Assembly: GCF_013408985.1 (NCBI RefSeq)
Contig: NZ_JACBZT010000001.1
Span: forward strand, 1,984,001-2,048,000
Reading direction: 5' to 3'
Length of the DNA stretch: 64,000 bases
Source of the DNA: Petropleomorpha daqingensis
GTDB lineage: Bacteria > Actinomycetota > Actinomycetes > Mycobacteriales > Geodermatophilaceae
Shown: positions 50,594 to 58,036 of the stretch, in pieces
How positions within the stretch are numbered: position 1 is the stretch's first letter
How the letters are laid out: each line of letters starts with the position of its first letter
The notes under the pieces: generated by a model
The model's database searches: none
What the model saw: only the letters and a program-made list of their open reading frames with translations
What the model was told of the DNA's origin: nothing
Made by a program: the position numbers and the translations under genes

Positions 50594-52249
50594 TCAGGCG
50601 CTCGGGGCGGGGGCCGGCCGGCCGGCCGGGCCCTGGCGGTTGTAGTCGGCGACGAACGCCGCCCGTTCCGCGTCGCTCATCTCGTTGAACAGGACGTTCG
50701 GGGACAGGACCGGGCCGAGCCTCTTGAGGTGCTCGGTGGTCCACATCTTCTTGGGGTCGAGGTTCAGGTGCGGCTGCGCCGTCATCGTCTTCCCGTCGTC
50801 GCGGACGAAGCCCATGTCCTCGACGACCTTGTCCCACGTCCAGCCGTGGTAGAGCGTCTCCCACTCGCGGTGCCCCACCAGCCGGCCCATGTTCGGGGTC
50901 TCGCGGCCCTGGTACACCGGGCGGAAGGCCTCGACATCGGTCCAGCGGCAGGTCTCGCTGCAGTAGGTGCGGTGCACGCCGTCGATCTCCGCGGTGACCA
51001 TGTCCTCACGGATGAGGCACGGCACCATGCAGACCCAGCAGCGCTGCGGATACACGTAGTCGACGTCCTCGCCGACGATCGGCTTGTGCCCGTTCGGGAT
51101 GGACAGGCGGCTGTAGTTCTCCCACCACTTGCCGTACTTGTCGTACCAGCCCGGGTACTTGTACTCGAACCACTCGAAGTCCTCGTCGGTCATCGGGTCG
51201 ATGCGCCAGTAGTTGGCCAGCCACCCGGTGGCGAAGAACTGAGCGACCTCGTGCACGTAGCCCTTGTTCCATATCCGGTTCCAGGCCTCCTCGATCAGGT
51301 CGTGCGGGATCGTCAGGCCGTACTTCTCGAGCGGGACCAGGTAGCTGCGGTAGTAGTCGTCGTAGATCCACCGACGCCACATCTCCGCGTAGGACTCCCG
51401 GTCCTTGCGGCGGTCCTTGGTGCCGTACTCGATGAAGGTGCCGATCGCGGCGTCCACCACGGCGTGGTTGTTCCACCACGCGTAGCGCAGGTCGCGCTCG
51501 AGCAGCTGCCGGTTGCCCTCGTCGGACAGCGCCATGAGCAGGGTGGCGTAGCCGTTGGAGATGTGCCGGGACTCGTCGGACTGCACCGAGTGGAAGACCG
51601 TCGGCAGCAGGTAGTCGCCGTTGGCGGCGGCCTCGGCCGGCATGGCGACGAACAGCGTGTTCGTGAACGCGGTCTCGGCGACGATGGTCAGGTAGATGCT
51701 CGCCGCGGTGATCGCGTCACCGGTGATGAACCCTTCCGCGAACTGCCTGCCGATGGTGCCGCAGTAGTCGTTGTGGAAGTTGCGCAGGCTGTTGTTGAAG
51801 CCGGCCGGGTCGATGTAGTTGTTCATGTACAGGCGCTTGAGGTTCTGCTGGATCGTCGAGTGCCGTACCTCGTCGATCATCTGGATCGCCTGGCCGTTGT
51901 GCAGTTCCGGGTTCGGGACGACGTGGAACAGCATCGGCATCGAGCGGGCCGCCGAGACCTCGGGCAGCGGGATGATCGACAGGAACAGCTTCTGCCACTC
52001 CAGCCAGCGCTCCTGCACCTGGCGGAACATGTTCCCGCGGATCGCGCCGTCCTCGGCGCCGTAGACGCGGTTGTCCTTCTCTTCCTCCATCGGGAAGTAG
52101 GACCGCAGGATCTGCTTGAGCGGGTCCTTCTTCTGGGCCTTCCGGAAGGTGTAGTCGGTGCCGTACTTCATGTACGGCTCGTGGTACTGCGGTTCCCAGG
52201 CCAGTTCCTGGATCTTCTGGTGGGCCTTCGCCAGGCTCTGTCGACTCAC
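50594..52249 (-). CDS. mimA: Binuclear-iron monooxygenase hydroxylase, alpha subunit (MimA/PrmA-like)
   Basis: A 551-residue catalytic subunit. The six iron ligands are E97, E127, H130 (IDEVRHS), E192 (AETAF), E226 and H229 (SDESRH); these spacings equal those of methane monooxygenase E114, E144, H147, E209, E243, H246. It hydroxylates a small substrate: relatives act on propane, acetone, methylethylketone or phenol, and sequence alone does not decide. Four cysteines in RCWVCMVPC and YCSETCRW near 435-465 form a typical C-terminal metal-like motif. The GTG 52249 follows GAGGAG. It is the first gene of the operon and is divergent from the Fis-type activator. Confidence 0.94.
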   Translation of the reverse strand: MSRQSLAKAHQKIQELAWEPQYHEPYMKYGTDYTFRKAQKKDPLKQILRSYFPMEEEKDNRVYGAEDGAIRGNMFRQVQERWLEWQKLFLSIIPLPEVSAARSMPMLFHVVPNPELHNGQAIQMIDEVRHSTIQQNLKRLYMNNYIDPAGFNNSLRNFHNDYCGTIGRQFAEGFITGDAITAASIYLTIVAETAFTNTLFVAMPAEAAANGDYLLPTVFHSVQSDESRHISNGYATLLMALSDEGNRQLLERDLRYAWWNNHAVVDAAIGTFIEYGTKDRRKDRESYAEMWRRWIYDDYYRSYLVPLEKYGLTIPHDLIEEAWNRIWNKGYVHEVAQFFATGWLANYWRIDPMTDEDFEWFEYKYPGWYDKYGKWWENYSRLSIPNGHKPIVGEDVDYVYPQRCWVCMVPCLIREDMVTAEIDGVHRTYCSETCRWTDVEAFRPVYQGRETPNMGRLVGHREWETLYHGWTWDKVVEDMGFVRDDGKTMTAQPHLNLDPKKMWTTEHLKRLGPVLSPNVLFNEMSDAERAAFVADYNRQGPAGRPAPAPSA

Positions 52250-52441
52250 GTCGACTCCTCACGTCGGGGGTGGGGGACTCGGTCGGCGCCGCCGGGACGT
52301 GCGGCAGCGCGTTCTCGGTTCCTCGGAAGCCAGGACGGCGCGGGCGTCGTGGACCCCGGAGGGTGCGGGGAACGCGGTGCGGTGCCCCCGGCACCGTGTT
52401 CCTCGTGGCACGGATCACAGCGGCTCGCCGGGCCGTGAGTG

Positions 52442-52456
52442 GTCTCAATATGAGAC
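52442..52456. promoter_or_regulatory. Operator palindrome GTCTCA-N3-TGAGAC between hydroxylase and activator
   Basis: A perfect 6-3-6 inverted repeat (spacer ATA), 193 bases before the hydroxylase start and 79 before the activator start. It matches 45931-45945. Confidence 0.65.
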
Positions 52457-52475
52457 GTCGCTCACATCGACCTTT

Positions 52476-52496
52476 CCTAGGGTGGTGATCCCTAGG
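52476..52496 (+). promoter_or_regulatory. CCTAGGG inverted repeat containing a -10 of the activator gene
   Basis: CCTAGGG (52476-52482) and CCCTAGG (52490-52496) form a 7-7-7 inverted repeat. TAGGGT (52478-52483) inside it is a plausible -10 for the activator gene, giving a leader of roughly 45 bases. The rest of 52250-52535 shows no gene. Confidence 0.45.
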
Positions 52497-52535
52497 CTTG
52501 GGGGGCCGTTCCTCAGAGGCGAGGAGGCGAGGCCG

Positions 52536-54332
52536 ATGTCCGTGATCCCCACCGGTGGGCAGGACGTCGCCCGCGCCCGCACGCTGTTCCTCGTCGACGA
52601 GCCGGTCCGCCCGGGCATGGTCCGCGAGCCGATCCTGGCGTCCTGGACCCGGTCGCGGCTGTTCCACGTCCGGCCCGACCACCTCGAGCTGCCGTACGAG
52701 CCGGGGGTGGACGACGACACGCTGCTGGCCACCGCCGCCGAGCCTGTCCTGCTGCAGATCGCCGACCTGTTCGCCACCGAGCCGGTGAGCGTGATCCTCT
52801 GCGACAGCGAGGGCGTCGTCCTGTCCCGGCGCACCGGGGACTCCGGCCTCGAGCAGCACCTCAACCGCGTCTGGCTGGCCCCCGGGTTCAGCTACGCCGA
52901 GCGGTTCGTCGGCACCAACGGCATCGGCACGGCGCTGGAGGCGCGCGGGCCGGCCCAGGTGTTCGGCCACGAGCACTTCGTCGAGCGGCTGGAGGAGCTC
53001 GCCTGCGCCGGCGCGCCGATCCGGCACCCTGTGACGGGCAAGGTGCTCGGCGTCGTCGACCTGACCTGCTGGCAGCGCGACGCCGGCCCGCTGCTGGTCG
53101 CGACCGCGGCCACGCTCACCCGGCGGATCGAGGAGATGCTGCTCGCCCAGTCGGGGCAGCGGGAGCTCGCCGTCCTCAACGACTACCTGGTGGCCTGCCG
53201 GCGCAACCGGGGCGCGGTGCTGGCCGTCGGCCAGGACCTGCTGATGATGAACGACCGGGCGCGCGAGCTGCTCGACCCGGCCGACCAGGAGCCGCTGCTG
53301 GCCGAGGCGACCGAGGCGCTCGCCGAGGGCCGGCGGCACCCGCTGCTGATCGACCTGCCCAGCGGCCGGTCCGCGCGCGTGCACTGCCGCCCGACGGTGA
53401 CCCAGAAGGGGATCGTCGGAGGCGTCCTCGACGTGCAGCTGGTCAGCTCGGTGCCGGCGCCCGCGCCGGCCGCCCTGAACGTCTCCGGCGCGGCGCTGTC
53501 GGCGTCGGTCGGGTCGGGCGGGGCCTGGCTCAAGTGCCGCGCGGCCGTCGACCGCCACCTGCAGGCCGGCGAGTGGCTGGTGCTCGACGGCGAGCCCGGC
53601 TCCGGCCGCGCGACCGCCGCCCGCGCCGCGCACCAGACCCGGACGCCCGCGGCGCGGCTGCGCGTGCTCGCCGCGGAGACGGCCGGCCCCGAGTGGGTGG
53701 CCGACGTGGCCGAGGAGCTCGCGGTCAGCGGCGGCACGGTGATCCTCACCGACGTCGACCTGCTCGACCGGCCGGTGCTCGCCGAGCTGGCCGACGTCCT
53801 CGAGCCCTACCGGGAGGCCACCGACTCCGAGCGGCCCTGGGTGGTGGCCACGGTCCGGTCGCTGCACGACGAGCCGGGCCCCGAGCTGGCCGCCGTCCTG
53901 GCCTGCTTCCCCCGCACGGTCCCGGTCCCGCCGCTGCGCCACCACGTCGAGGACGTCGCCGAGCTGGTGCCCTACCTGCTGGCGCGCTCCGGGCACGCGG
54001 CGGTGAGCTGCTCGCCGGAGGCCATGCGGGTGCTCACGCACAACCGCTGGCCGGGCAACGTCGACCAGCTGGTCGCGGTGCTGCGCAAGGTCGTGGCCCG
54101 GCGCCGCTCCGGGCTGATCGGGGTCCGCGACCTGCCGCCGGAGTGCCGGGTCACCAGCAAGCGGGTGCTGACCCCGCTGGAGTCGCTGGAGTGCGACGCC
54201 ATCGTCGAGGCGCTGGTGGACGCCGGCGGCAACAAGGTCGAGGCGGCCCGCCGGCTGGCGATGTCGCGGGCGACGATCTACCGCAAGATCCGCGACTACG
54301 GGATCTCGGTGCCGACCACGGGCACGTCCTGA
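52536..54332 (+). CDS. Fis-type (MimR-like) transcriptional activator of the monooxygenase cluster
   Basis: A 598-residue protein of the GAF-AAA-Fis architecture. Residues 60-190 form a GAF-like sensor (NRVWLAPGFSYAERFVGTNGIGTALE); the ATPase is degenerate, with GEPGSGRAT instead of a proper Walker A Lys, and no GAFTGA loop for sigma-54; NRWPGNVDQL is the conserved region; the end VEAARRLAMSRATIYRKI is the Fis helix-turn-helix. Actinobacterial relatives such as MimR activate monooxygenase operons at ordinary promoters. ATG 52536 follows GAGGAGG. It likely binds the GTCTCA palindromes. Confidence 0.88.
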   Translation: MSVIPTGGQDVARARTLFLVDEPVRPGMVREPILASWTRSRLFHVRPDHLELPYEPGVDDDTLLATAAEPVLLQIADLFATEPVSVILCDSEGVVLSRRTGDSGLEQHLNRVWLAPGFSYAERFVGTNGIGTALEARGPAQVFGHEHFVERLEELACAGAPIRHPVTGKVLGVVDLTCWQRDAGPLLVATAATLTRRIEEMLLAQSGQRELAVLNDYLVACRRNRGAVLAVGQDLLMMNDRARELLDPADQEPLLAEATEALAEGRRHPLLIDLPSGRSARVHCRPTVTQKGIVGGVLDVQLVSSVPAPAPAALNVSGAALSASVGSGGAWLKCRAAVDRHLQAGEWLVLDGEPGSGRATAARAAHQTRTPAARLRVLAAETAGPEWVADVAEELAVSGGTVILTDVDLLDRPVLAELADVLEPYREATDSERPWVVATVRSLHDEPGPELAAVLACFPRTVPVPPLRHHVEDVAELVPYLLARSGHAAVSCSPEAMRVLTHNRWPGNVDQLVAVLRKVVARRRSGLIGVRDLPPECRVTSKRVLTPLESLECDAIVEALVDAGGNKVEAARRLAMSRATIYRKIRDYGISVPTTGTS

Positions 54333-54346
54333 GCGAGGAGCCGGCC

Positions 54347-54595
54347 ATGGCATCCCCGATCGTCGTCCGCGCCGCCGGGCGGACCGCCGTCGTCAGCACC
54401 TGGCTGGCCGTGCTCGTGGTGGCCGGCCGCCCCGTCTGGCTCGCCGTGCTCCTCGGCCTCGTGCTCGTCGGCGTCTGGGCCGCGCCGCTGCTGTCGGCGA
54501 CCAACCGGCGACCGGCGCCGACGCGCCCGGAGACGATCGTCACGGTGTGCCGTGGGCCGGTCGCAGCTAGGATCGAGGCCAGCGAAGGGGAGTAG
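54347..54595 (+). CDS. Small two-helix membrane protein, related to the gene at 55350
   Basis: An 82-residue protein with two close hydrophobic segments (about residues 10-26 and 29-48, joined by AGRPVW) and a Pro/Arg-rich tail. The core RTAVV...AGRP-W...LGL-LV-VW-APL is shared with the 68-residue gene on the opposite strand at 55350-55556. ATG 54347 follows GAGGAG, 14 bases after the activator stop. Its stop codon TAG lies inside the conserved GGGGAGTAG of the riboswitch, so the tail overlaps a regulatory RNA. The function is unknown. Confidence 0.65.
   Translation: MASPIVVRAAGRTAVVSTWLAVLVVAGRPVWLAVLLGLVLVGVWAAPLLSATNRRPAPTRPETIVTVCRGPVAARIEASEGE
54568..54573 (+). promoter_or_regulatory. 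-10 hexamer TAGGAT of the riboswitch transcript
   Basis: TAGGAT ends 13 bases before the GGGGAGTAG core. It is inside the 3' end of the small membrane-protein gene. Confidence 0.5.
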
Positions 54596-54750
54596 CCCCC
54601 AATGTCGCGGTCGACAGACTGACCGACGCCGGTTCCCGGCGGACGTCCGGCCGCGCGGCCTGGTCCTCCAGGCGGGCGAGACCTTCGATCCAGGCAGCAC
54701 GTGCCGGGTCGAGGTCATCGCATCTCGTCCCGGCCGGACGAGAGAGGCCC
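54582..54750 (+). ncRNA. yybP-ykoY manganese riboswitch
   Basis: The conserved 5' box GGGGAGTAG (54587-54595) and the 3' box GGCGAGACC (54675-54683) are both present with GC-rich stems between them, followed by a TCTCGTCC/GGACGAGA hairpin (54723-54743) as a possible expression platform. This class senses Mn2+ and commonly controls UPF0016 exporters, exactly the gene that starts at 54761. Confidence 0.85.
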
Positions 54751-54760
54751 GCACCGCCCC

Positions 54761-55348
54761 GTGGACGCAGTACTTGCCAGCACGCTCCTCGCGTTCGGCG
54801 TCATCTTCGTCGCCGAGCTCGGCGACAAGTCCCAGCTCATGGCGTTGACCTTCGCCACGCGCTTCAAGGTCTGGCCGGTGCTCATCGGCATCACCGCGGC
54901 CACCGCGATCGTGCACCTGGTGTCGGTCGCGATCGGCTACGGGCTGGGCGCGGCGCTGCCCACGGGCTGGATCAACCTCGCCGCGGCGCTGGCCTTCATC
55001 GCCTTCGGGTTCTGGACCCTCCGCGGTGACACCCTGACCGACGACGAGCAGGAGAAGGTCAACCGCGCCGGCAAGCGGGCGATCATCGCCGTCGGCACGG
55101 CGTTCTTCCTCGCCGAGCTCGGCGACAAGACCATGCTCGCCACGATCACCCTGGCCACCGACCACGGCTGGTTCGGCACGTGGCTGGGCTCGACGCTGGG
55201 CATGGTGGCCGCGGACGCGCTGGCCATCGTCGTGGGCCGGGCGCTGGGCAAGCGGCTGCCGGAGAAGGTCATCGCCTACGGCGCGGCGGCCCTGTTCTTC
55301 CTCTTCGGCATCTGGCTGACGATCGAGGCGATCGCGCAGCTGACCTGA
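54761..55348 (+). CDS. UPF0016/TMEM165-family Mn2+ exporter
   Basis: A 195-residue membrane protein with six helices and the two family motifs: E19-L-G-D-K-S and a second AELGDKTMLAT near residue 118. The two halves are an inverted duplication, as in all full-length members. Bacterial relatives such as MneA or Mnx export excess Mn2+. The GTG start at 54761 follows the manganese riboswitch, which should turn expression on when Mn2+ is high. It ends two bases before the convergent small membrane-protein gene. Confidence 0.92.
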   Translation: MDAVLASTLLAFGVIFVAELGDKSQLMALTFATRFKVWPVLIGITAATAIVHLVSVAIGYGLGAALPTGWINLAAALAFIAFGFWTLRGDTLTDDEQEKVNRAGKRAIIAVGTAFFLAELGDKTMLATITLATDHGWFGTWLGSTLGMVAADALAIVVGRALGKRLPEKVIAYGAAALFFLFGIWLTIEAIAQLT

Positions 55349-55349
55349 G

Positions 55350-55556
55350 TCAGCCGGCCGGCGCCTCGGCCGGCCGGGCGTGCAGGGCCGCGCGGTGCCG
55401 CGCGTGCCGGACCACCAGCGGGGCCAGCCACACCGCGACCAGCGCCAGCCCGAGGCCGACGGTCGACCAGCCGGGCCGGCCGGCGAGGGCGAGGGCCAGC
55501 AGGAAGCCCAGGACGACGACCGTCCGGCAGACGGTGACCGGCGACGGCAGATGCAC
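55350..55556 (-). CDS. Small two-helix membrane protein, related to the gene at 54347
   Basis: A 68-residue protein on the minus strand with two hydrophobic segments (about residues 10-25 and 31-50, linked by AGRPGW) and an Arg/His-rich tail. Its core matches the 82-residue gene at 54347. The GTG 55556 follows GGAGAGGAG by eight bases. A much longer upstream frame exists but is a shadow of the MFS gene. The function is unknown. The two paralogues bracket the riboswitch and exporter on opposite strands. Confidence 0.65.
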   Translation of the reverse strand: MHLPSPVTVCRTVVVLGFLLALALAGRPGWSTVGLGLALVAVWLAPLVVRHARHRAALHARPAEAPAG

Positions 55557-55606
55557 GGTGGCGCTCCTCTCCGGTGAAACCGGATGCGCTACAGGGTGCA
55601 CCCGGC

Positions 55607-55612
55607 TAGCGT
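55607..55612 (+). promoter_or_regulatory. -10 hexamer TAGCGT before the MFS gene
   Basis: TAGCGT lies 7 bases before ATG 55620, the leaderless spacing used elsewhere in this window. That ATG is followed after four codons by TGA in the frame of the MFS gene. Confidence 0.45.
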
Positions 55613-55655
55613 CCGCGCCATGCCGTTCCGTTGACGCACGCGCTCGCTGACCCGC

Positions 55656-56765
55656 TTGGCGGCGGCCTGGGCGGTCGCCGATTCGCTGGTGCCGCTCTAC
55701 CCGCTGTACGCGCTGCTGTTCGCCGACACCGGGTTGTCGCAAGCCGAGATCTCGGCGCTGTTCGCCGTCTGGTCGCTGACCGCGCTGGTCGCCGAGGTGC
55801 CGACGGGCGCGCTGGCCGACCGCTGGTCGCGCCGCGGCGCGCTGGTGCTCGCCTCGCTGCTCGAGGCGGCCGGCTTCGTCCTCTGGACGGCGCTGCCCTC
55901 GCTCGCCTCCTTCGCCGCCGGCTTCGTGCTGTGGGGGATCGGCGGCGCGCTGGCCTCGGGCTCGGCGGAGGCGCTGATCTACGAGGGGCTGACCGATCCC
56001 GCCGGCTACACCCGGGTGTCCGGGCGGCTCGACGCGGCGCGGCTGGTCGCCCAGGTGCCCACGGCGTTCGCCGCGACCGCGCTGTTCGCGCTCGGCGGCT
56101 ACGCGCTGGTCGGGTGGGCGAGCGTCGGGACGTGCCTGGTCGCGGCGGCGCTGGCCGCGCGCTTCCCGGAGGCGCCGCGCCGTCCGGACGGCGACGCGGC
56201 CGCGGAGGTGCGCTCGTTCGCCCGCACGCTGTGGTCCGGCGCGGTCGAGGCGCTGCGCCGCCCCGGGCTGCGGGTGGTCGTGCTCGCCGCGGCCGTGCTC
56301 GGCGGGATCGACGGCGTGGAGGAGTACTGGCCGCTGATGGCCGGCGACTGGGGCGTGCCGGCGGCCGCCGTCCCGGTGGCGACGCTGGCGATCCCGCTGG
56401 CCGGTGCGGTCGGCGCCGCCCTGGCCGACCGGGCGGGCCGGCTGCCGGCCCGGTGGCTGCTGGCCCTGCTGGTCGTCGCCGCCGCGGCGCTCTGGACCGC
56501 GGCGCTCTGGGCCCACCCGGCGGCGCTGGCCGCGGTCGCCGTCTTCTACGGGCTGTACTGCGCGGTGCTGGTCGTGGCCGAGGCGCGGCTGCAGGACCGG
56601 ATCACCGGACCGCACCGGGCGACGATCACCTCGGTCGCGGGCCTCGGCGTGGAGCTGGCCTCGCTGCCGGTCTTCGCCGCGTGGGCGCTCGGTGGCGCCG
56701 GGGCGATCGCGCTGCTGGTGCTCGCCGTCGTCCCGGTGGTGGCGGTGGGACTGCGGGTCAGGTGA
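55656..56765 (+). CDS. MFS transporter, possibly with a disrupted 5' end
   Basis: A 369-residue major facilitator with about 11-12 membrane segments; GALADRWSRRGALVL after helix 2 is the MFS loop motif, and DRAGRLPARWL the equivalent in the second half. The substrate is unknown. The only start in the open frame is TTG 55656, with no good ribosome site. A promoter-linked ATG at 55620 is in the same frame but is followed by TGA at 55632, so the natural start may have been lost through a nonsense change, or TTG may be used. The 3' end overlaps larC by 8 bases. Confidence 0.75.
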   Translation: MAAAWAVADSLVPLYPLYALLFADTGLSQAEISALFAVWSLTALVAEVPTGALADRWSRRGALVLASLLEAAGFVLWTALPSLASFAAGFVLWGIGGALASGSAEALIYEGLTDPAGYTRVSGRLDAARLVAQVPTAFAATALFALGGYALVGWASVGTCLVAAALAARFPEAPRRPDGDAAAEVRSFARTLWSGAVEALRRPGLRVVVLAAAVLGGIDGVEEYWPLMAGDWGVPAAAVPVATLAIPLAGAVGAALADRAGRLPARWLLALLVVAAAALWTAALWAHPAALAAVAVFYGLYCAVLVVAEARLQDRITGPHRATITSVAGLGVELASLPVFAAWALGGAGAIALLVLAVVPVVAVGLRVR

Positions 56766-57930
56766 CCGGGTAGGCCGCCGCCGCGGCCGCCGTGGCCGCC
56801 CGCAGCACCTCCTTGACCGGCAGCTGCCGGCTCTTCGCCAGGGCCGCGACGTCCTCGTACTCGATGCTCACGTTGACCAGCCGGCCATCGACGCGGGCGA
56901 GCTTGACCGCCACCGAGCCGCCGAGCACCTCGACCCGCGCGATGGCCCGGTCCAGGGCCAGCTTGCCCACGGGTACGACCCGCAGGCCGATGCTCGAGGT
57001 GTGCGCGAAGACCGCCCGCTGCACGGCGGCCACGGCGTCCGCCGGGCAGAGCGCCGACAGCGTGTGCGCCGGGCGGCCCTTCTTCATCACGATCGGCGTG
57101 AGCCACGCGTCGGAGGCGCCGGCCGCGAACAGCGCGTCCAGGACGGCGGGCCACAGCCGCGGATCGAGGTCGTCGACGTTGGTCTCGAGCACGACCGGGC
57201 CGGGCGGGACGCCGTCCCCCGGCTCGCCGAGCACGAGGCGGACGACGTTCGGCTGCTCCTCGGGATCCCGGCCACCGGCGCCGTAGCCGGTCCGGTCGAC
57301 CCGCATCGGCGGCAGCGCCGTCCAGACGTCGACCAGCTCGGCCAGAAGCGCCGCGCCGGTGGGGGTGCAGGTCTCGGCCGGGACGGGCCCGGCGTGCACC
57401 GGGACGGCCTTCAGCAGCTCGAGCACCGCCGGCCCGGGCACGGGGACGACGCCGTGCGCGCCGCGCGCCGAGCCGCTGCCCAGCGCCACGGGCGAGGCGG
57501 CCAGCCGGTCCAGACCCAGGTGCGCGAACCCGGCGACCACGCCCACCACGTCGGCGAGCGCGTCGAGCGCGCCGACCTCGTGGAAGTGCACGTCCTCGGG
57601 GTCCGTCCGGTGCACCCGGCCCTCGGCGACGGCCAGCCGCTGGAACACCGCGAGCGCCCGCTCGCGCACGTCGTCGGGCAGTGCGGCGTCGGCGAGGATC
57701 TCGCGGACGTCGGACCACGTGCGGTGCGTCGTCGACGGCGGGGCGTGCACGTGCACCCGGGTCGCGCCGAGGCCGTGGCGGGTCACCTGCTCGGTGGTGA
57801 GCATGACCGGCTCGACGCCGAGCGCACCGACGGCCCGGGTGAGCACGTCGAGCGGCACGCCGGCGTCGACGAGGGCGCCGAGCAGCATGTCCCCGCTCGC
57901 ACCCGCGCTCAGATCGAGCCACCCGATCAC
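56758..57930 (-). CDS. larC: Nickel-pincer cofactor nickel insertase LarC
   Basis: A 390-residue protein in one continuous frame, unlike the frameshifted Lactobacillus gene. WLDLSAGASGDMLLGAL opens the family (LarC1), DVHFHEVGALDALADVVG supplies the conserved His, and TNVDDLDPRLWPAVLDAL with MKKGRPAHTLSALC is the LarC2 part. LarC inserts nickel into the pyridinium-dithiocarboxylate mononucleotide made by LarB and LarE. LarE and lactate racemase genes are not in the window. The GTG 57930 is 106 bases after a gene with a LarB-like domain on the same strand. TAGGGC lies 6 bases before it, so it may also have its own leaderless promoter. Confidence 0.9.
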   Translation of the reverse strand: MIGWLDLSAGASGDMLLGALVDAGVPLDVLTRAVGALGVEPVMLTTEQVTRHGLGATRVHVHAPPSTTHRTWSDVREILADAALPDDVRERALAVFQRLAVAEGRVHRTDPEDVHFHEVGALDALADVVGVVAGFAHLGLDRLAASPVALGSGSARGAHGVVPVPGPAVLELLKAVPVHAGPVPAETCTPTGAALLAELVDVWTALPPMRVDRTGYGAGGRDPEEQPNVVRLVLGEPGDGVPPGPVVLETNVDDLDPRLWPAVLDALFAAGASDAWLTPIVMKKGRPAHTLSALCPADAVAAVQRAVFAHTSSIGLRVVPVGKLALDRAIARVEVLGGSVAVKLARVDGRLVNVSIEYEDVAALAKSRQLPVKEVLRAATAAAAAAYPVT

Positions 57931-58036
57931 TTCGTCGCCCTACCGGGCGACACCGCGGCCAGGTGCCGTCCCCGTCCTGCGTCGAGCCCCATCGTCCCTC
58001 CTCGAGGGACCCTCCGGGCCCCCGCTCGTCGGGACC

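Noticed and set aside
55631..56773. A 380-codon frame starting at TTG 55631 as the MFS gene
   Set aside because: This frame has shadow composition (Arg/Gly/Ala-rich, no membrane helices); the transporter is in the frame starting at 55656.
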